Assembly: GCF_005502745.1 (NCBI RefSeq)
Contig: NZ_SCNL01000002.1
Location: 1-64,000, forward strand
Direction of reading: 5' to 3'
From: Sphingomonas sp. 3P27F8
GTDB taxonomy: Bacteria; Pseudomonadota; Alphaproteobacteria; Sphingomonadales; Sphingomonadaceae
DNA: 64,000 nucleotides
The position numbers were made by a program, and so were the translations under genes. Below are positions 10,218 to 19,259 of this stretch, piece by piece. Below the pieces are notes generated by a model. It had not been told where the DNA came from, searched no databases, and was given only the letters and a program-made list of their open reading frames with translations. Position 1 is the first letter of the stretch, and each line of letters opens with the position of its first letter.

Positions 10218-11038
10218 CGCGAAACCTCTACCGGCGGAATCCCGCGACGGTGCTTCAACACCGGAATACGTGCGCGCACGGCGTCGAGCGCGGCCGGATC
10301 GAGCGCGATAAATCCGATGCCGGGCGCCTCCCCCATGTCGAGCAGCACCTCGCCCCAGGGATCGACGACCAGCGAGTGCCCATAGGTTTCGCGGCCATCC
10401 TCGTGCTCGCCAGTCTGCGCGGCCGCGATCACAAACGCGGCGGACTCGATCGCACGCGCGCGCATCAGCACGTGCCAGTGCGCCGCGCCCGTCGGTCGTG
10501 TAAAGGCCGCCGGGATGCTCAGCACGGTCGCCCCCGCATCACTGAGCGCGGCATAAAGCCCCGCGAAACGCAGATCGTAACAGATGCTGAGACCAAGGCG
10601 TCCGATCGGCGTTTCGACAGCAACCGCAGAGGCGCCGGCGGTATAGCTGGCCGACTCGCGCCAGCGCTCGCCAGTCGGCAGATCGACATCGAACAGGTGC
10701 AGCTTGTCATACCGCGCGCGCACGTTCCCGGCCGCATCGATCACGAAGCTGCGATTGGCGAGCAGGCCGTCCGGCCGGCGCAACGCCAGCGAACCCAGCT
10801 GGACCCAGATTCCAGCCTCCCTCGCCGCCGCGCGAACGGCAGCAAGGACGGCGTCCTCCTCCTCGGCCGCGATCGATGCTGCCGCACGCTCCCGGTCACG
10901 ATCGAGCAGCCCGGACATTTCCGGCGTGAACAACATCGCCGCCCCGCCCTGCCCGGCAGCCCGGACCGCCTCCACCAGCGCGGCCGCGTTGCGCGACGGA
11001 TCGATCCCGGTATTAAGCTGGGCGAGCGCTACCTTCAT
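10214..11038 (-). CDS. Carbon-nitrogen hydrolase (nitrilase superfamily, Nit-type amidase)
   Basis: A 274-residue cytoplasmic C-N hydrolase. The Glu-Lys-Cys triad is complete: Glu in FTPEMSG, Lys in RYDKLHLFD and the nucleophile Cys in LSICYDLRF. The size and sequence around the Cys resemble the Nit1/Nit2 branch that removes deaminated glutathione or omega-amides. This would fit the adjacent glutaredoxin gene, but the substrate is inferred. The gene overlaps grxC upstream and DUF1178 downstream by 4 bp each, indicating one transcript. Confidence 0.88.
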   Translation of the reverse strand: MKVALAQLNTGIDPSRNAAALVEAVRAAGQGGAAMLFTPEMSGLLDRDRERAAASIAAEEEDAVLAAVRAAAREAGIWVQLGSLALRRPDGLLANRSFVIDAAGNVRARYDKLHLFDVDLPTGERWRESASYTAGASAVAVETPIGRLGLSICYDLRFAGLYAALSDAGATVLSIPAAFTRPTGAAHWHVLMRARAIESAAFVIAAAQTGEHEDGRETYGHSLVVDPWGEVLLDMGEAPGIGFIALDPAALDAVRARIPVLKHRRGIPPVEVSR

Positions 11039-11292
11039 GATCCAAGCAGCGCATCCAGCTTTCCCTCGGAATCGAGCGCGGCAAGATCATCGGAGCCGCC
11101 GATGTGACGACCATCGATGAACACCTGCGGCACGCTGGTGCGGCCGCCGGCGCGCTCCAGCATCTCGGCCCGCTTCGGGCCGCCCATCGTGAGATCATAT
11201 TCGATCGGCTCGACGCCCTTTTCCGCCAGCAGGCGCATCGCACGCGCGCAATAGGGGCAGAAGGCTTTGGTGTAGATTTCAACTTTTGCCAT
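11035..11292 (-). CDS. grxC: Glutaredoxin 3
   Basis: An 85-residue class I glutaredoxin that uses glutathione to reduce disulfides. The dithiol active site FCPYCARA is near residue 10-15. The cis-Pro/glutathione-binding TSVPQVFIDGRHIGGSDDL is complete. The start MAKVEIYTK at 11292 matches the family. An upstream in-frame ATG at 11328 overlaps the comF stop but would add 12 non-conserved residues. The end overlaps the nitrilase gene by 4 bp. Confidence 0.95.
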   Translation of the reverse strand: MAKVEIYTKAFCPYCARAMRLLAEKGVEPIEYDLTMGGPKRAEMLERAGGRTSVPQVFIDGRHIGGSDDLAALDSEGKLDALLGS

Positions 11293-11324
11293 GCCGTAGG
11301 AAGTGTGGGGCGATGGCCCGCTTG

Positions 11325-12050
11325 TCAATCCGCGTCGCCCTCATCGAGCACCCGCGCCCAGCATAATATCGTGACCGAAGCGGCGCCCGCCGCCAGCAAC
11401 GCCTGGGTCGCGGCATTTGCGGTGGCGCCGCTGGTATGCACATCGTCAACGAGCACCACATTGCGGCCACGCATGCGATCGGCCCCGCGCGGCGCCACGC
11501 GAAATACTCCCCGCAGAGCCGCCCGCCGCTCGCGCGCACTCAGCCCGCGGAGCATCGGTGTAGCCCTGAACCGTTCAAGGATCCGGTGGTCCGCCGGCAC
11601 GGTGCTCATGCGCGAAAGCGCGGCGGCGAGCAGCCCGGCCTGGTTGTAGCCACGTCGCCACAGCCGCCATCGGTGCAGCGGCACCGGCAACAGCAGATCG
11701 GCATCGGCCGGCATCAACCGGATCATCTGCCGCGCCGCCGTATCGGCATAGGCCGTGCGGCCGGCGTATTTGAGCTTCAGCGCCAGCGTTCGTGCGACAT
11801 CGCCATAAGCGACGGCGGCGCGCACCCCGCGATGGCGCGGCGCATCGACAATACATGCCGCGCAGCGCGCCTCCTCGCCGCGCGCATAATCGAACGGCAC
11901 ATTGCACCCCGCGCACCACGGAGGACCGACGAACCGCAGGCTCCCCCAGCAAGGCGCGCAGAAATGATGATCCGCCACCGTCACCGTCCCGCACCCGGGG
12001 CAGCGAGGCGGCAGCGCAACCTTCAGCAACTGGCGCATCGCCTCACGCAT
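11325..12050 (-). CDS. ComF family phosphoribosyltransferase-like protein
   Basis: A 241-residue ComF-type protein. The N-terminal zinc-finger-like part has paired cysteines (PRCPGCG, FCAPCW, WCAGC, RCAAC). The C-terminal type I phosphoribosyltransferase domain carries the PRPP loop NVVLVDDVHTSGATANA. Homologues take part in DNA uptake (Gram-positive ComFC, Haemophilus ComF) or have unknown roles. No other competence gene is nearby, so a role in transformation is not supported here. ATG 12050 is favoured over an upstream in-frame start at 12098 because a G-rich Shine-Dalgarno stretch (GGGGGGAG) precedes it. It is the first gene of the minus-strand operon. Confidence 0.88.
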   Translation of the reverse strand: MREAMRQLLKVALPPRCPGCGTVTVADHHFCAPCWGSLRFVGPPWCAGCNVPFDYARGEEARCAACIVDAPRHRGVRAAVAYGDVARTLALKLKYAGRTAYADTAARQMIRLMPADADLLLPVPLHRWRLWRRGYNQAGLLAAALSRMSTVPADHRILERFRATPMLRGLSARERRAALRGVFRVAPRGADRMRGRNVVLVDDVHTSGATANAATQALLAAGAASVTILCWARVLDEGDAD

Positions 12051-12148
12051 ACTGGCTCCCCCCGGATCCCCCTTGTCCCGCCGATCGGCCGGGGGCACAA
12101 GCCGCGATCGCCGCGCCCCCCGGCATGCACGTTCACAGGACCGATCCC

Positions 12149-12982
12149 ATGCATCCGCCTGAAATTTTCGACCGTGCCGCCCGCCGACTGCGTCGCGACC
12201 GGATCGCGGGCGCTTATGCCGATCACGATTTCCTCCGCAACGCGATGATCGACGGCCTCCTCGATCGCCTGGCGAGCGTGAAGCGCGAGTTTCGCGAGGT
12301 TTTGGATCTCGGCGCGTTCGACGGGAGCTTTGCCCTGCCGGGTGCCCGGATCGCGCGGCTCGATCCGGGGCGGCGTTTCGCCGCCGCCACCGGCGGCGTG
12401 CAGGCCGATGAGGACCGGCTGCCGTTCCGCGACGCGTCGTTCGACCTGGTCGTATCGGCGGGCTCGCTCGACACGGTGAACGATCTGCCCGGCGCGCTCG
12501 CGCTGGTGCGGCGCGCGCTTAGGCCGGACGGGCTGTTCCTCGCCGCATTCACCGGTGCGGGCTCGCTCGCCACATTGCGTGCAGCGCTGCGCCAGGCGGA
12601 GGGGGAGAACCCCGCGCCGCGCCTCCACCCGCAAATCGACGTGCGTGCCGCGGGCGATCTGCTGATGCGCGCGGGATTTGCGTTGCCGGTCGCCGATATC
12701 GAGACGCTCGATGTCCGCTATGCCAGTTTCGGGCGCCTGCTCGACGATCTGCGCGGCATGGGCGCCAGCAACATCCTGGCCGGGCGCCGCGCGATGCGCA
12801 GGGACGTGCTGGCGCGCGCCGCCGCCGCATTCGCGCAGCGCGCGGAAGCCGACGGGCGAACCACCGAGCGGTTCGCGATCATCTATCTGACCGGCTGGGC
12901 GCCATCCCCGGATCAGCCGACACCCGCGCGGCGAGGAAGCGCCACCGCCTCATTGGCGGCGGCGATCGGCAAACGGGATTGA
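12149..12982 (+). CDS. SAM-dependent methyltransferase, NDUFAF5/BioC-like
   Basis: A 277-residue class I methyltransferase-fold protein. Motif I is weakly glycine-rich (VLDLGAFDGSFALP) and the later motifs LPFRDASFDLVVSAGSLDTVNDLPGAL and RALRPDGLFLAAFTG are clear. The N-terminal IFDRAARRLRRDRIAGAYADHDFLRNAMIDGLLDRL matches the branch containing human NDUFAF5 (C20orf7), a complex I assembly factor that hydroxylates an Arg of NDUFS7. It diverges from comF, as is usual in alphaproteobacteria. A role in NADH dehydrogenase maturation is inferred from homology. BioC-like carboxyl methylation is the alternative. Confidence 0.8.
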   Translation: MHPPEIFDRAARRLRRDRIAGAYADHDFLRNAMIDGLLDRLASVKREFREVLDLGAFDGSFALPGARIARLDPGRRFAAATGGVQADEDRLPFRDASFDLVVSAGSLDTVNDLPGALALVRRALRPDGLFLAAFTGAGSLATLRAALRQAEGENPAPRLHPQIDVRAAGDLLMRAGFALPVADIETLDVRYASFGRLLDDLRGMGASNILAGRRAMRRDVLARAAAAFAQRAEADGRTTERFAIIYLTGWAPSPDQPTPARRGSATASLAAAIGKRD

Positions 12983-13057
12983 AGCCCCGGAATTCCGCGA
13001 TCTTCCAATGGATGAACCGCAAGTCGCCGCCAAGGGACGGCTGGTTTGCGGTAAAAT

Positions 13058-13134
13058 TGGTCGGGGCGACAGGATTCGAACCTGCGACCCCCACACCCCC
13101 AGTGTGATGCGCTACCAGGCTGCGCTACGCCCCG
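13058..13134 (-). tRNA. tRNA-Pro (anticodon GGG)
   Basis: A 77-nt cloverleaf on the minus strand. The acceptor stem is CGGGGCG / CGCCCCG, the discriminator is A, and CCA is encoded at 13058-13060. The D arm contains AGCGCAGCCTGGTAGCGC. The anticodon loop CTGGGGG gives GGG, which reads CCC. The T arm contains GGTTCGAATCC. Confidence 0.95.
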
Positions 13135-13182
13135 ACCGGAGGGCGGCCTCTACGCGCCCCCCGCGGACAACGCAAGCCGGGT

Positions 13183-13488
13183 TCAGACCAGTTTGCGCCA
13201 GTGCGCCCCGTCCCACGCATCGACGGCCATCGCCTGGGGCGAATGATCGCGCAGCGCCCGGCCGAACGCCTTCTGGTGATCCGCCGCTCCGTGCGCCGCC
13301 AGCGCTTCGACACTGGCCCAGCGCTCAGCGACGCGGATCAGATCCGGGTCAGCGGCGTCGAACGCGAAACTATACTCGTCGCACCCCTCCTCCGTCAGCA
13401 CCTTCCTGGCATGATCGGCCAGCAGCCCGGCCGCCTTGGCGCCTTCCCCGGCGGCCAGCTTGATAGTCCCCATCACCAATATCGTCAT
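13183..13488 (-). CDS. ABM-fold putative quinol monooxygenase
   Basis: A 101-residue antibiotic biosynthesis monooxygenase (ABM) ferredoxin-like fold protein, similar in size to YgiN-type quinol monooxygenases that work without a cofactor. Visible strands and helix are [35 protein letters not shown] and [29 protein letters not shown], ending with the typical [12 protein letters not shown] tail. The start at 13488 has AGGAGA 8 bases upstream, and an upstream start at 13518 has none. It is a single gene next to tRNA-Pro, diverging from yajC. The substrate is unknown. Confidence 0.82.
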   Translation of the reverse strand: MTILVMGTIKLAAGEGAKAAGLLADHARKVLTEEGCDEYSFAFDAADPDLIRVAERWASVEALAAHGAADHQKAFGRALRDHSPQAMAVDAWDGAHWRKLV

Positions 13489-13610
13489 CGCTCTCTCCTG
13501 CGGACTCGTTGCTTTCACGCCGCCTCATGTTGCACCGATATCGTTACGATGATAGCGCCCGGGGCTTCCGCGCGGGCCTTTCGCCCGCCGTATAATCATG
13601 AACGGGTAAA

Positions 13611-13949
13611 ATGCTCATTTCTCCAGCTTACGCCCAGGTTGCCGGGGGCGCCGCGCAGCAGAGCGGGATCGCCGGCTTTCTTGGTCTCGCGCCGCTGTTC
13701 CTGGTCTTCATCGTCTTTTATTTCCTGATGATCCGCCCGCAACAACGGCGGATGAAGACGCTGCAGAGCGCGGTTTCCGCGGTGAAGAAGGGTGATTCGG
13801 TCGTCACCGCCGGCGGCCTGCTCGGCAAGGTGACGAAGGTCGAGGAAACCGTGGTCGAGGTGGAGATCGCGCCGAGCACGCGCGTTCGCGTGGTCAAGGC
13901 GACGCTCGCCGAAGTGACGCCGCTCGGCGGCAAGCCGGCGAACGACTGA
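13611..13949 (+). CDS. yajC: Preprotein translocase subunit YajC
   Basis: A 112-residue YajC, a small inner-membrane partner of SecDF. One membrane helix is clear at about residues 22-42 (FLGLAPLFLVFIVFYFLMI), followed by the family hallmark RPQQRRMKTLQSAVSAVKKGDSVVTAGGLLGKVTKVEE. It is the first gene of the yajC-secD-secF operon and its stop is one base before the secD start. Confidence 0.95.
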   Translation: MLISPAYAQVAGGAAQQSGIAGFLGLAPLFLVFIVFYFLMIRPQQRRMKTLQSAVSAVKKGDSVVTAGGLLGKVTKVEETVVEVEIAPSTRVRVVKATLAEVTPLGGKPAND

Positions 13950-13950
13950 G

Positions 13951-15555
13951 ATGCTGGACTTCCCGCGCTGGAAGGTCTTTTCGATCTGGGCGCTGCTCGC
14001 GGTGCTGGTGGCGCTCGCCATCCCAAGCCTGCTGCCGCAGCGCGTCACCGATCAATGGGGCCGTTTTCCGCATCCGCGCATCAACCTCGGTCTCGATCTG
14101 GCCGGCGGCAGCTATCTGCTGCTCGAAGCGGATGTGAGCGACCTCCAGTCGAGCCGGCTGGAGCAGATGCGCGAACAGGTGCAGACGGAGATGCGTCGCC
14201 AGAACCCGCGGATCGAGATCGGCGAGATCTCGACGCGCGACGGCAAGCTGACCTTCCTGCTGCGTGATCCGACGCAGGTCGATGCGGCGCGCGAGCGCCT
14301 GCTGTCGATCACGGGCGGCGGCGCGGGGATGACCGGCCAGCGTGAATGGGACATCGCCGTAATCGACACGAGCCGCTTCGTTCTCACGCCGACGGCCGCC
14401 GGCCTCGCTCAGGCCGTCGATCGCGCGATGGGCGATGCTACCGAGGTGGTTCGGCGGCGGATCGACGAACTCGGCACGCGCGAGCCGACGATCATCCGGC
14501 AGGGCTCCAGCCGCATCGTCGTTCAGGTGCCGGGGCTCCAGAATCCGCAGGCGCTCAAGGATCTGCTCGGCAAGACCGCCAAGCTTGAGTTCAAGCTGGT
14601 CGACCCGACCGCCACCCCGGATCAGCTCCGCAACAAGCAGGCGCCGATCGGCAGCCAGATCCTGCCCTATCCGAACAACCCCAGCGGCGTGCCGTTCATC
14701 GCCGTGAAGCGCTCCGTGATCATCACCGGCGACATGCTCACCGACGCGCGGCAGGAATTCTCGCCGCAGACGAACGAGCCACAGGTGGCGATCACGTTCG
14801 ACAGCCAGGGCGGGCGTCGCTTCGCCAAGGTGACGCAGGAGAATGTCAACAAGCCGTTCGCGATCATCCTCGACAACAGCGTGATTTCCGCGCCGAACAT
14901 CAACGAGCCGATCATGGGCGGCCGGGCATCGATCTCCGGCAGCTTCACGGTGGAAAGCGCCAACCAGCTCGCCATCGCGCTGCGCTCGGGCAAACTGCCC
15001 GTCGCGCTGAAGGTGGTGGAGGAATCGACCGTCGGCCCCGATCTGGGCGCCGATTCGATCCGCGCCGGCATCCTTGCGTCCGCCGTCGCGGTCGCGCTGG
15101 TCGTCGCGTTCATGTTCATCACCTACGGCCGCTTCGGCCTCTATGCGAACCTCGCGGTGGTCATCAACGTCTTCGTCATCGTGGGCGTCCTGGCACTGAT
15201 CGGCGGCACGCTCACCCTGCCGGGCATCGCCGGATTCGTGCTGACGATCGGCACCGCGGTGGACGCCAACGTGCTCATCAACGAGCGCATCCGCGAAGAG
15301 CGGCATCGCGGGCGATCGATCGTACAGGCGGTGGAACTGGGCTATAAGGAGGCGAGCCGCACGATCTTCGAGGCGAACATGACGCACGCCATCTCCGGCG
15401 TCATCATGTTCGTGCTGGGTTCGGGGCCGGTAAAGGGCTTCGCGGTGGTATTGCTGATCGGCATCGTCACCTCGGTGTTCACCGCCGTCACCTTCACGCG
15501 GATGCTGGTCGCGCAATGGTTGCGCCGCGCCAAGCCCAAGACGATCAACATCTGA
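13951..15555 (+). CDS. secD: Protein translocase subunit SecD
   Basis: A 534-residue SecD, which uses the proton gradient to pull exported proteins out of SecYEG on the periplasmic side. TM1 is at about 9-27. The first periplasmic segment holds GLDLAGGSYLLLEAD, and VVRRRIDELGTREPTIIRQG starts the P1 head region. Five further membrane segments fill about 355-525, with the family motif GTAVDANVLINERIREE at about 430. The ATG is separated from the yajC stop by one base. Confidence 0.97.
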   Translation: MLDFPRWKVFSIWALLAVLVALAIPSLLPQRVTDQWGRFPHPRINLGLDLAGGSYLLLEADVSDLQSSRLEQMREQVQTEMRRQNPRIEIGEISTRDGKLTFLLRDPTQVDAARERLLSITGGGAGMTGQREWDIAVIDTSRFVLTPTAAGLAQAVDRAMGDATEVVRRRIDELGTREPTIIRQGSSRIVVQVPGLQNPQALKDLLGKTAKLEFKLVDPTATPDQLRNKQAPIGSQILPYPNNPSGVPFIAVKRSVIITGDMLTDARQEFSPQTNEPQVAITFDSQGGRRFAKVTQENVNKPFAIILDNSVISAPNINEPIMGGRASISGSFTVESANQLAIALRSGKLPVALKVVEESTVGPDLGADSIRAGILASAVAVALVVAFMFITYGRFGLYANLAVVINVFVIVGVLALIGGTLTLPGIAGFVLTIGTAVDANVLINERIREERHRGRSIVQAVELGYKEASRTIFEANMTHAISGVIMFVLGSGPVKGFAVVLLIGIVTSVFTAVTFTRMLVAQWLRRAKPKTINI

Positions 15556-15569
15556 GGCGAGCGAGAACC

Positions 15570-16532
15570 ATGAAACTTTTGAAGCTCGTCCCCGACGATA
15601 CGAACATCGACTTCGTCCGCCTGCGCAAATGGGCGTTCGCCCTAACGCTGGTGCTCAGCCTGCTTGCGGTGGGCCTCACCTTCGCACGCGGGCTGAACTT
15701 CGGCGTCGATTTCGAGGGCGGCCTGATGATCGAGGAGAAGTTCGCGAGCGCGCCCGATCTCGATCACGTCCGCAAGGTGGTCGATTCCCTCGGCGTGGGC
15801 GATGCATCGCTCCAGCAGTTCGGCGACCCCAAGACGATCACCGTCCGCCTGCCGGTGCAGCAGGGCGCGGACGAAGGCGCGACCAACGCCGTCGTCAAAA
15901 AGGTGGAAGTCGCGCTCGGCCAGAACTTCCCGGGCGCGACGTTCAGCCGCTATTCCACCGTGTCCGGCAAGGTATCCGGCGAGTTGATCCGTAACGGCGT
16001 GCTGGCGGTGGTGCTGGCGGTGCTGGGCATCGGCCTGTTCGCGATCGTTCGCTTCGAATGGCAGTTCGGCGTCTCGACCATCGTGGCGATCGTGCACGAT
16101 CTGTTGATGACGCTGGGCTTCTTCGCGCTGACGCAGTTCGAATTCGATCTGAATATCGTCGCCGCCGTGCTGACGATCATCGGCTATTCGATCAACGACA
16201 AGATCGTCATCGACGACCGCATCCGCGAGAACATGCGCCGCTATCGCAAGATGGACATGCGCGAGATCATCAACCTGTCGGTCAACGAAACGCTGCCGCG
16301 TACCGTGATGACCTCCGTGACGATCCTGCTCGCACTGCTCGCGTTGCTGTTCCTCGGCGGCCATGTGCTGCGCGGCTTCACGGCGGCGATGATCCTGGGC
16401 ATCGTGGTCGGCACCTATTCGTCGATCTACGTTTCCTCCTCGCTGCTCATCACGCTCGGCCTGCGCGCCGAGCCGACCGGGGCGCGCGGCGATGTCGAGC
16501 GGGCGGAGCGCGTGGGGCCGCGCGAAGGCTGA
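15570..16532 (+). CDS. secF: Protein translocase subunit SecF
   Basis: A 320-residue SecF, partner of SecD in a proton-driven export complex. TM1 covers about 18-37. It is followed by the SecF periplasmic motif (NFGVDFEGGLMIE; the canonical form is IDFTGG). Five C-terminal membrane segments include GYSINDKIVIDDRIREN and LPRTVMTSVTILLALLALLFLGG. The start at 15570 gives the usual cytoplasmic lead (MKLLKLVPDDTNIDFVRLRKW). Fourteen bases separate it from secD. The Mth938 gene begins one base after its stop. Confidence 0.97.
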   Translation: MKLLKLVPDDTNIDFVRLRKWAFALTLVLSLLAVGLTFARGLNFGVDFEGGLMIEEKFASAPDLDHVRKVVDSLGVGDASLQQFGDPKTITVRLPVQQGADEGATNAVVKKVEVALGQNFPGATFSRYSTVSGKVSGELIRNGVLAVVLAVLGIGLFAIVRFEWQFGVSTIVAIVHDLLMTLGFFALTQFEFDLNIVAAVLTIIGYSINDKIVIDDRIRENMRRYRKMDMREIINLSVNETLPRTVMTSVTILLALLALLFLGGHVLRGFTAAMILGIVVGTYSSIYVSSSLLITLGLRAEPTGARGDVERAERVGPREG

Positions 16533-16533
16533 C

Positions 16534-16902
16534 GTGGAACTGGAACGTACCCGCGACCCTGCCGGGCCGATCGTCAAGGGCATCGGCCCGGCGGGCTTCC
16601 GCACCGATGACGGCACGTTCGCCGCATTGCTGATGACGGTGGATGCGGTCGCCGCATGGCGCCCGCCCCCGCTGGCCGAGCTGTCGCCGGATCATCTGGC
16701 GCCATTGCTCGCGGGCAACCCGGAATTCGTCCTCATCGGCACCGGCGGGGATCTTTCGCGACCGCCATCCGCACTGGTTGCTTCGCTGGAAGATCGCGGT
16801 ATCGGCGTCGAGGCGATGGACAGCCGCGCCGCCGCGCGTGCGTGGGGCGTGCTGCGCGGTGAAGGGCGACAGATCGCCGCCGCGCTCTATCCGCTCGCCT
16901 GA
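16534..16902 (+). CDS. Mth938-like (DUF498, NDUFAF3-related) protein
   Basis: A 122-residue single-domain protein of the Mth938/DUF498 fold, related to mammalian NDUFAF3. Recognisable parts are VKGIGPAGFRTDDGTFAALLMT, PEFVLIGTGG and GIGVEAMDSRAAARAWGVLRGEGRQIAAALYPL. The GTG start at 16534 follows GAAGG and lies just after the secF stop, so coupled translation is likely. An ATG at 16492 inside secF is the alternative. Linkage to secDF is common in alphaproteobacteria. Its last 16 bp overlap the convergent glycosyltransferase gene. Confidence 0.88.
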   Translation: MELERTRDPAGPIVKGIGPAGFRTDDGTFAALLMTVDAVAAWRPPPLAELSPDHLAPLLAGNPEFVLIGTGGDLSRPPSALVASLEDRGIGVEAMDSRAAARAWGVLRGEGRQIAAALYPLA

Positions 16903-18056
16903 CGCGCCGCCACCAGGCCCGCGAGGTGCGCATGCAGCGCCGCGGTATTCGCCTCCCATGTGAACGGGAGCGCCTGAGCGCGCACCGCCTCCGATGACGG
17001 CGGATCGGCGAGCAGCGTGGCGATCGCGGCGGCGAAGGAATCCGCGTCGCGCGCGACCACGCGCCCTGCGGCGGGAACGGTCACCACCTCATGCGCCCCA
17101 CCCGCGGGCGGGATGACGATCGGAGTTCCGCACGCCAGCGCCTCGACCCATGCGTTCGCCAGCCCCTCCGACGATGACGCCAGCGCCATGACGTCCGCCG
17201 CCGCGATCAGGCCGGGAAGCTCCTCATGAGGCACCGAGCCAAGCAGGCGGACCCGGTTCGCCAGACCTGACCGCTCGATCCGCGCCGCCAGCGCGCCGTG
17301 AGCCTCCCCCGCGCCGGCGACAAGCAGCGTCACCCCGTCGAGCCGCGAAATCGCATCGATCACCACATCGTGCCCCTTGCGCGGTATCAATGCGCCGACC
17401 GACACGACAAGCGGCCCGGCCACCCCCAGCCGCGCCTTCGCCGCCGCGCGGTCGCCCGGCGCGAACCGCGCCAGATCGACGCCGGTATGGTGAACCCGCA
17501 CTTTCTCCGCCGGAATGCCGATCGCCGCCATGTCCGCAGCCATCGCCCGTGACACGGCGAGCAGCCCGTCCGCCGCCAGCCCTGCGCTCACCACCTGTCG
17601 CGCGGTGGCGCGGGCATGGCCCCAATGATGAATATCCGCCCCCCGCGCCTTGATCGACACCGGAATGCCGAGCTCCCGCCCCAGTGCGACCGCCGCCGGC
17701 CCGTCCGGGAAGAAGAATGAGGCATCGATCACATCGAACGCGCGCCCGCCAATCGCGCGCCGCACGGCGCGGAGCATCGCGGGCGCATGAAACCGGCCGC
17801 CAGTCCCCGGCAAGACGATGAAGCGCGGCCTCAACAGCTCAACGCCTTTCCACATCTCGCGCGCGGGCAACGCCGCCAATGCGCGATACCGCGGATGCCG
17901 AGAAAGCGGCCACGGCGGAATCCCGACCGGCGCGACGATCGTCAGCGCGACCGAGGGATGCGCCGCGAGCCCCAATGTCTGCCGCTCGACGAAGACGCCG
18001 AAATTCGGCCGCGTCGCATCGGGGAACAGCGAGGAAAGGGTCAATACGCGCAGCAT
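16887..18056 (-). CDS. GT4-family glycosyltransferase
   Basis: A 389-residue GT-B fold, GT4-family retaining glycosyltransferase. The N-terminal Rossmann half begins VLTLSSLFPDATRPNFGVFVERQT and carries a glycine-rich acceptor loop. The C-terminal half has the donor-binding signature GALIPRKGHDVVIDAI and the EX7E motif in SSEGLANAWVEALACGTPIV. It is cytoplasmic or membrane-peripheral, acting on a nucleotide-sugar donor and a lipid- or saccharide-linked acceptor. It is an isolated gene not embedded in a polysaccharide cluster, so the product is unknown. The 3' end overlaps the Mth938 gene convergently by 16 bp. Confidence 0.88.
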   Translation of the reverse strand: MLRVLTLSSLFPDATRPNFGVFVERQTLGLAAHPSVALTIVAPVGIPPWPLSRHPRYRALAALPAREMWKGVELLRPRFIVLPGTGGRFHAPAMLRAVRRAIGGRAFDVIDASFFFPDGPAAVALGRELGIPVSIKARGADIHHWGHARATARQVVSAGLAADGLLAVSRAMAADMAAIGIPAEKVRVHHTGVDLARFAPGDRAAAKARLGVAGPLVVSVGALIPRKGHDVVIDAISRLDGVTLLVAGAGEAHGALAARIERSGLANRVRLLGSVPHEELPGLIAAADVMALASSSEGLANAWVEALACGTPIVIPPAGGAHEVVTVPAAGRVVARDADSFAAAIATLLADPPSSEAVRAQALPFTWEANTAALHAHLAGLVAARQASG

Positions 18057-18129
18057 CGCGCAGTGATCTAGCGGAAGGGCGTTAAGGCTTCACGATCGAT
18101 CGAAGACAGGCCGGTGCGAGCCGTTCGTA

Positions 18130-19140
18130 TCAGTAAGCTCGCGCCACGGCGAACTTCACCGCCTCGACCATCGCATCCTTCGCCTCGCCCGCGGCGAACG
18201 GGCCGAGCGCATCGATCGCGCGCTGGCCATAGTGGCGGGCGCGCGCCAGCGTATCGTCCACCGCACGGGTGGCGCGCACCAGTTCGACCGCCTGGGCGAA
18301 ATCCGCATCGCTGTCGCGCCGCCCCTCCACCGCGTCTTTCCAGAACCGGCGGTCCACATCCGATCCGCGCGCATAAGCGAGGATCACGGGAAGCGTCATC
18401 TTGCCCTCGCGGAAATCGTCGCCCGCGTCCTTGCCCATCGTGCCGGCATCGGAAACATAATCGATCGCGTCGTCGACAAGCTGGAAGGCGATGCCGAGAT
18501 TGCGGCCATAGGCATCGAGCGCCGCTTCCTCGCTCTCGGGCCGCTCGGCCACCACAGCGGCAATACGGCAGGCGGCCGCGAACAGCGCAGCAGTCTTCGC
18601 GTTGATGATATCGAGATAGCGATCCTCGCCCAGATCGATCCGACGCGCGGCGGTGAGCTGATTAACCTCGCCCTCCGCGATCACGGCGCTGGCATTAGAC
18701 AGGATCTTCAGCACCTTCAGGCTGCCGTCCTCCACCATCAGCTCGAAGCTACGGCTGAACAAAAAATCCCCCACCAGCACGCTCGCGGGATTACCCCAGA
18801 TCAGGTTCGCCGTGCGCTTGCCGCGTCGCAGGTCCGAGCCGTCCACCACGTCGTCATGCAGCAGCGTCGCCGTGTGGATGAACTCCACCGCCGCCGCCAG
18901 CCGATGATGCCGCGCGCCCATGTAACCCAGCAGCCGCGCGCTCGCGAGCGTCAGCATGGGGCGCATCCGCTTGCCGCCGCCCGCGATCAGATGCCCGGCA
19001 AGCTCCGGGATCAGCGGGATCTGGGACTGCATGCGATCGAGGATCGCCGCATTGACCATGTTCATGTCACCGGCGACCAGCGCGATCATCGGTTCGAGAG
19101 AGGGGGCCCGATCGGCCAGACGGTGAATGGTGGCGCTCAT
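18130..19140 (-). CDS. ispB: Trans-polyprenyl diphosphate synthase (octaprenyl/decaprenyl type)
   Basis: A 336-residue trans-prenyltransferase that extends farnesyl diphosphate with isopentenyl diphosphate to make the ubiquinone side chain. The first Asp-rich motif is in LLHDDVVDGSDLRRGKRT and the second in FQLVDDAIDYVSD, followed by KDAGDDFREGKMTLPVI. GGKRMRPMLTLASARL is the IPP-binding part. The start at 19140 (MSATIHRLAD) is preferred because the frame upstream is not conserved. The chain length (C40 or C50, likely C50 in Sphingomonads) cannot be read directly. It diverges from the chorismate mutase gene. Confidence 0.92.
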   Translation of the reverse strand: MSATIHRLADRAPSLEPMIALVAGDMNMVNAAILDRMQSQIPLIPELAGHLIAGGGKRMRPMLTLASARLLGYMGARHHRLAAAVEFIHTATLLHDDVVDGSDLRRGKRTANLIWGNPASVLVGDFLFSRSFELMVEDGSLKVLKILSNASAVIAEGEVNQLTAARRIDLGEDRYLDIINAKTAALFAAACRIAAVVAERPESEEAALDAYGRNLGIAFQLVDDAIDYVSDAGTMGKDAGDDFREGKMTLPVILAYARGSDVDRRFWKDAVEGRRDSDADFAQAVELVRATRAVDDTLARARHYGQRAIDALGPFAAGEAKDAMVEAVKFAVARAY

Positions 19141-19259
19141 CTGCTGGCAGGCTCTAGGCCACGGCCAAGAAAACGCAATAAGCGCTATTGCGGGCCGAGC
19201 CTTGCGCGCGCGCCGCTCCCCACGCAAAAGGCGCGGGACTGACGGATTCGGGGGGCGAG

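Noticed and set aside
13894..15516. 540-codon frame antisense to secD
   Set aside because: His/Arg/Asp-rich translation typical of antisense GC-rich frames; secD is intact on the plus strand.
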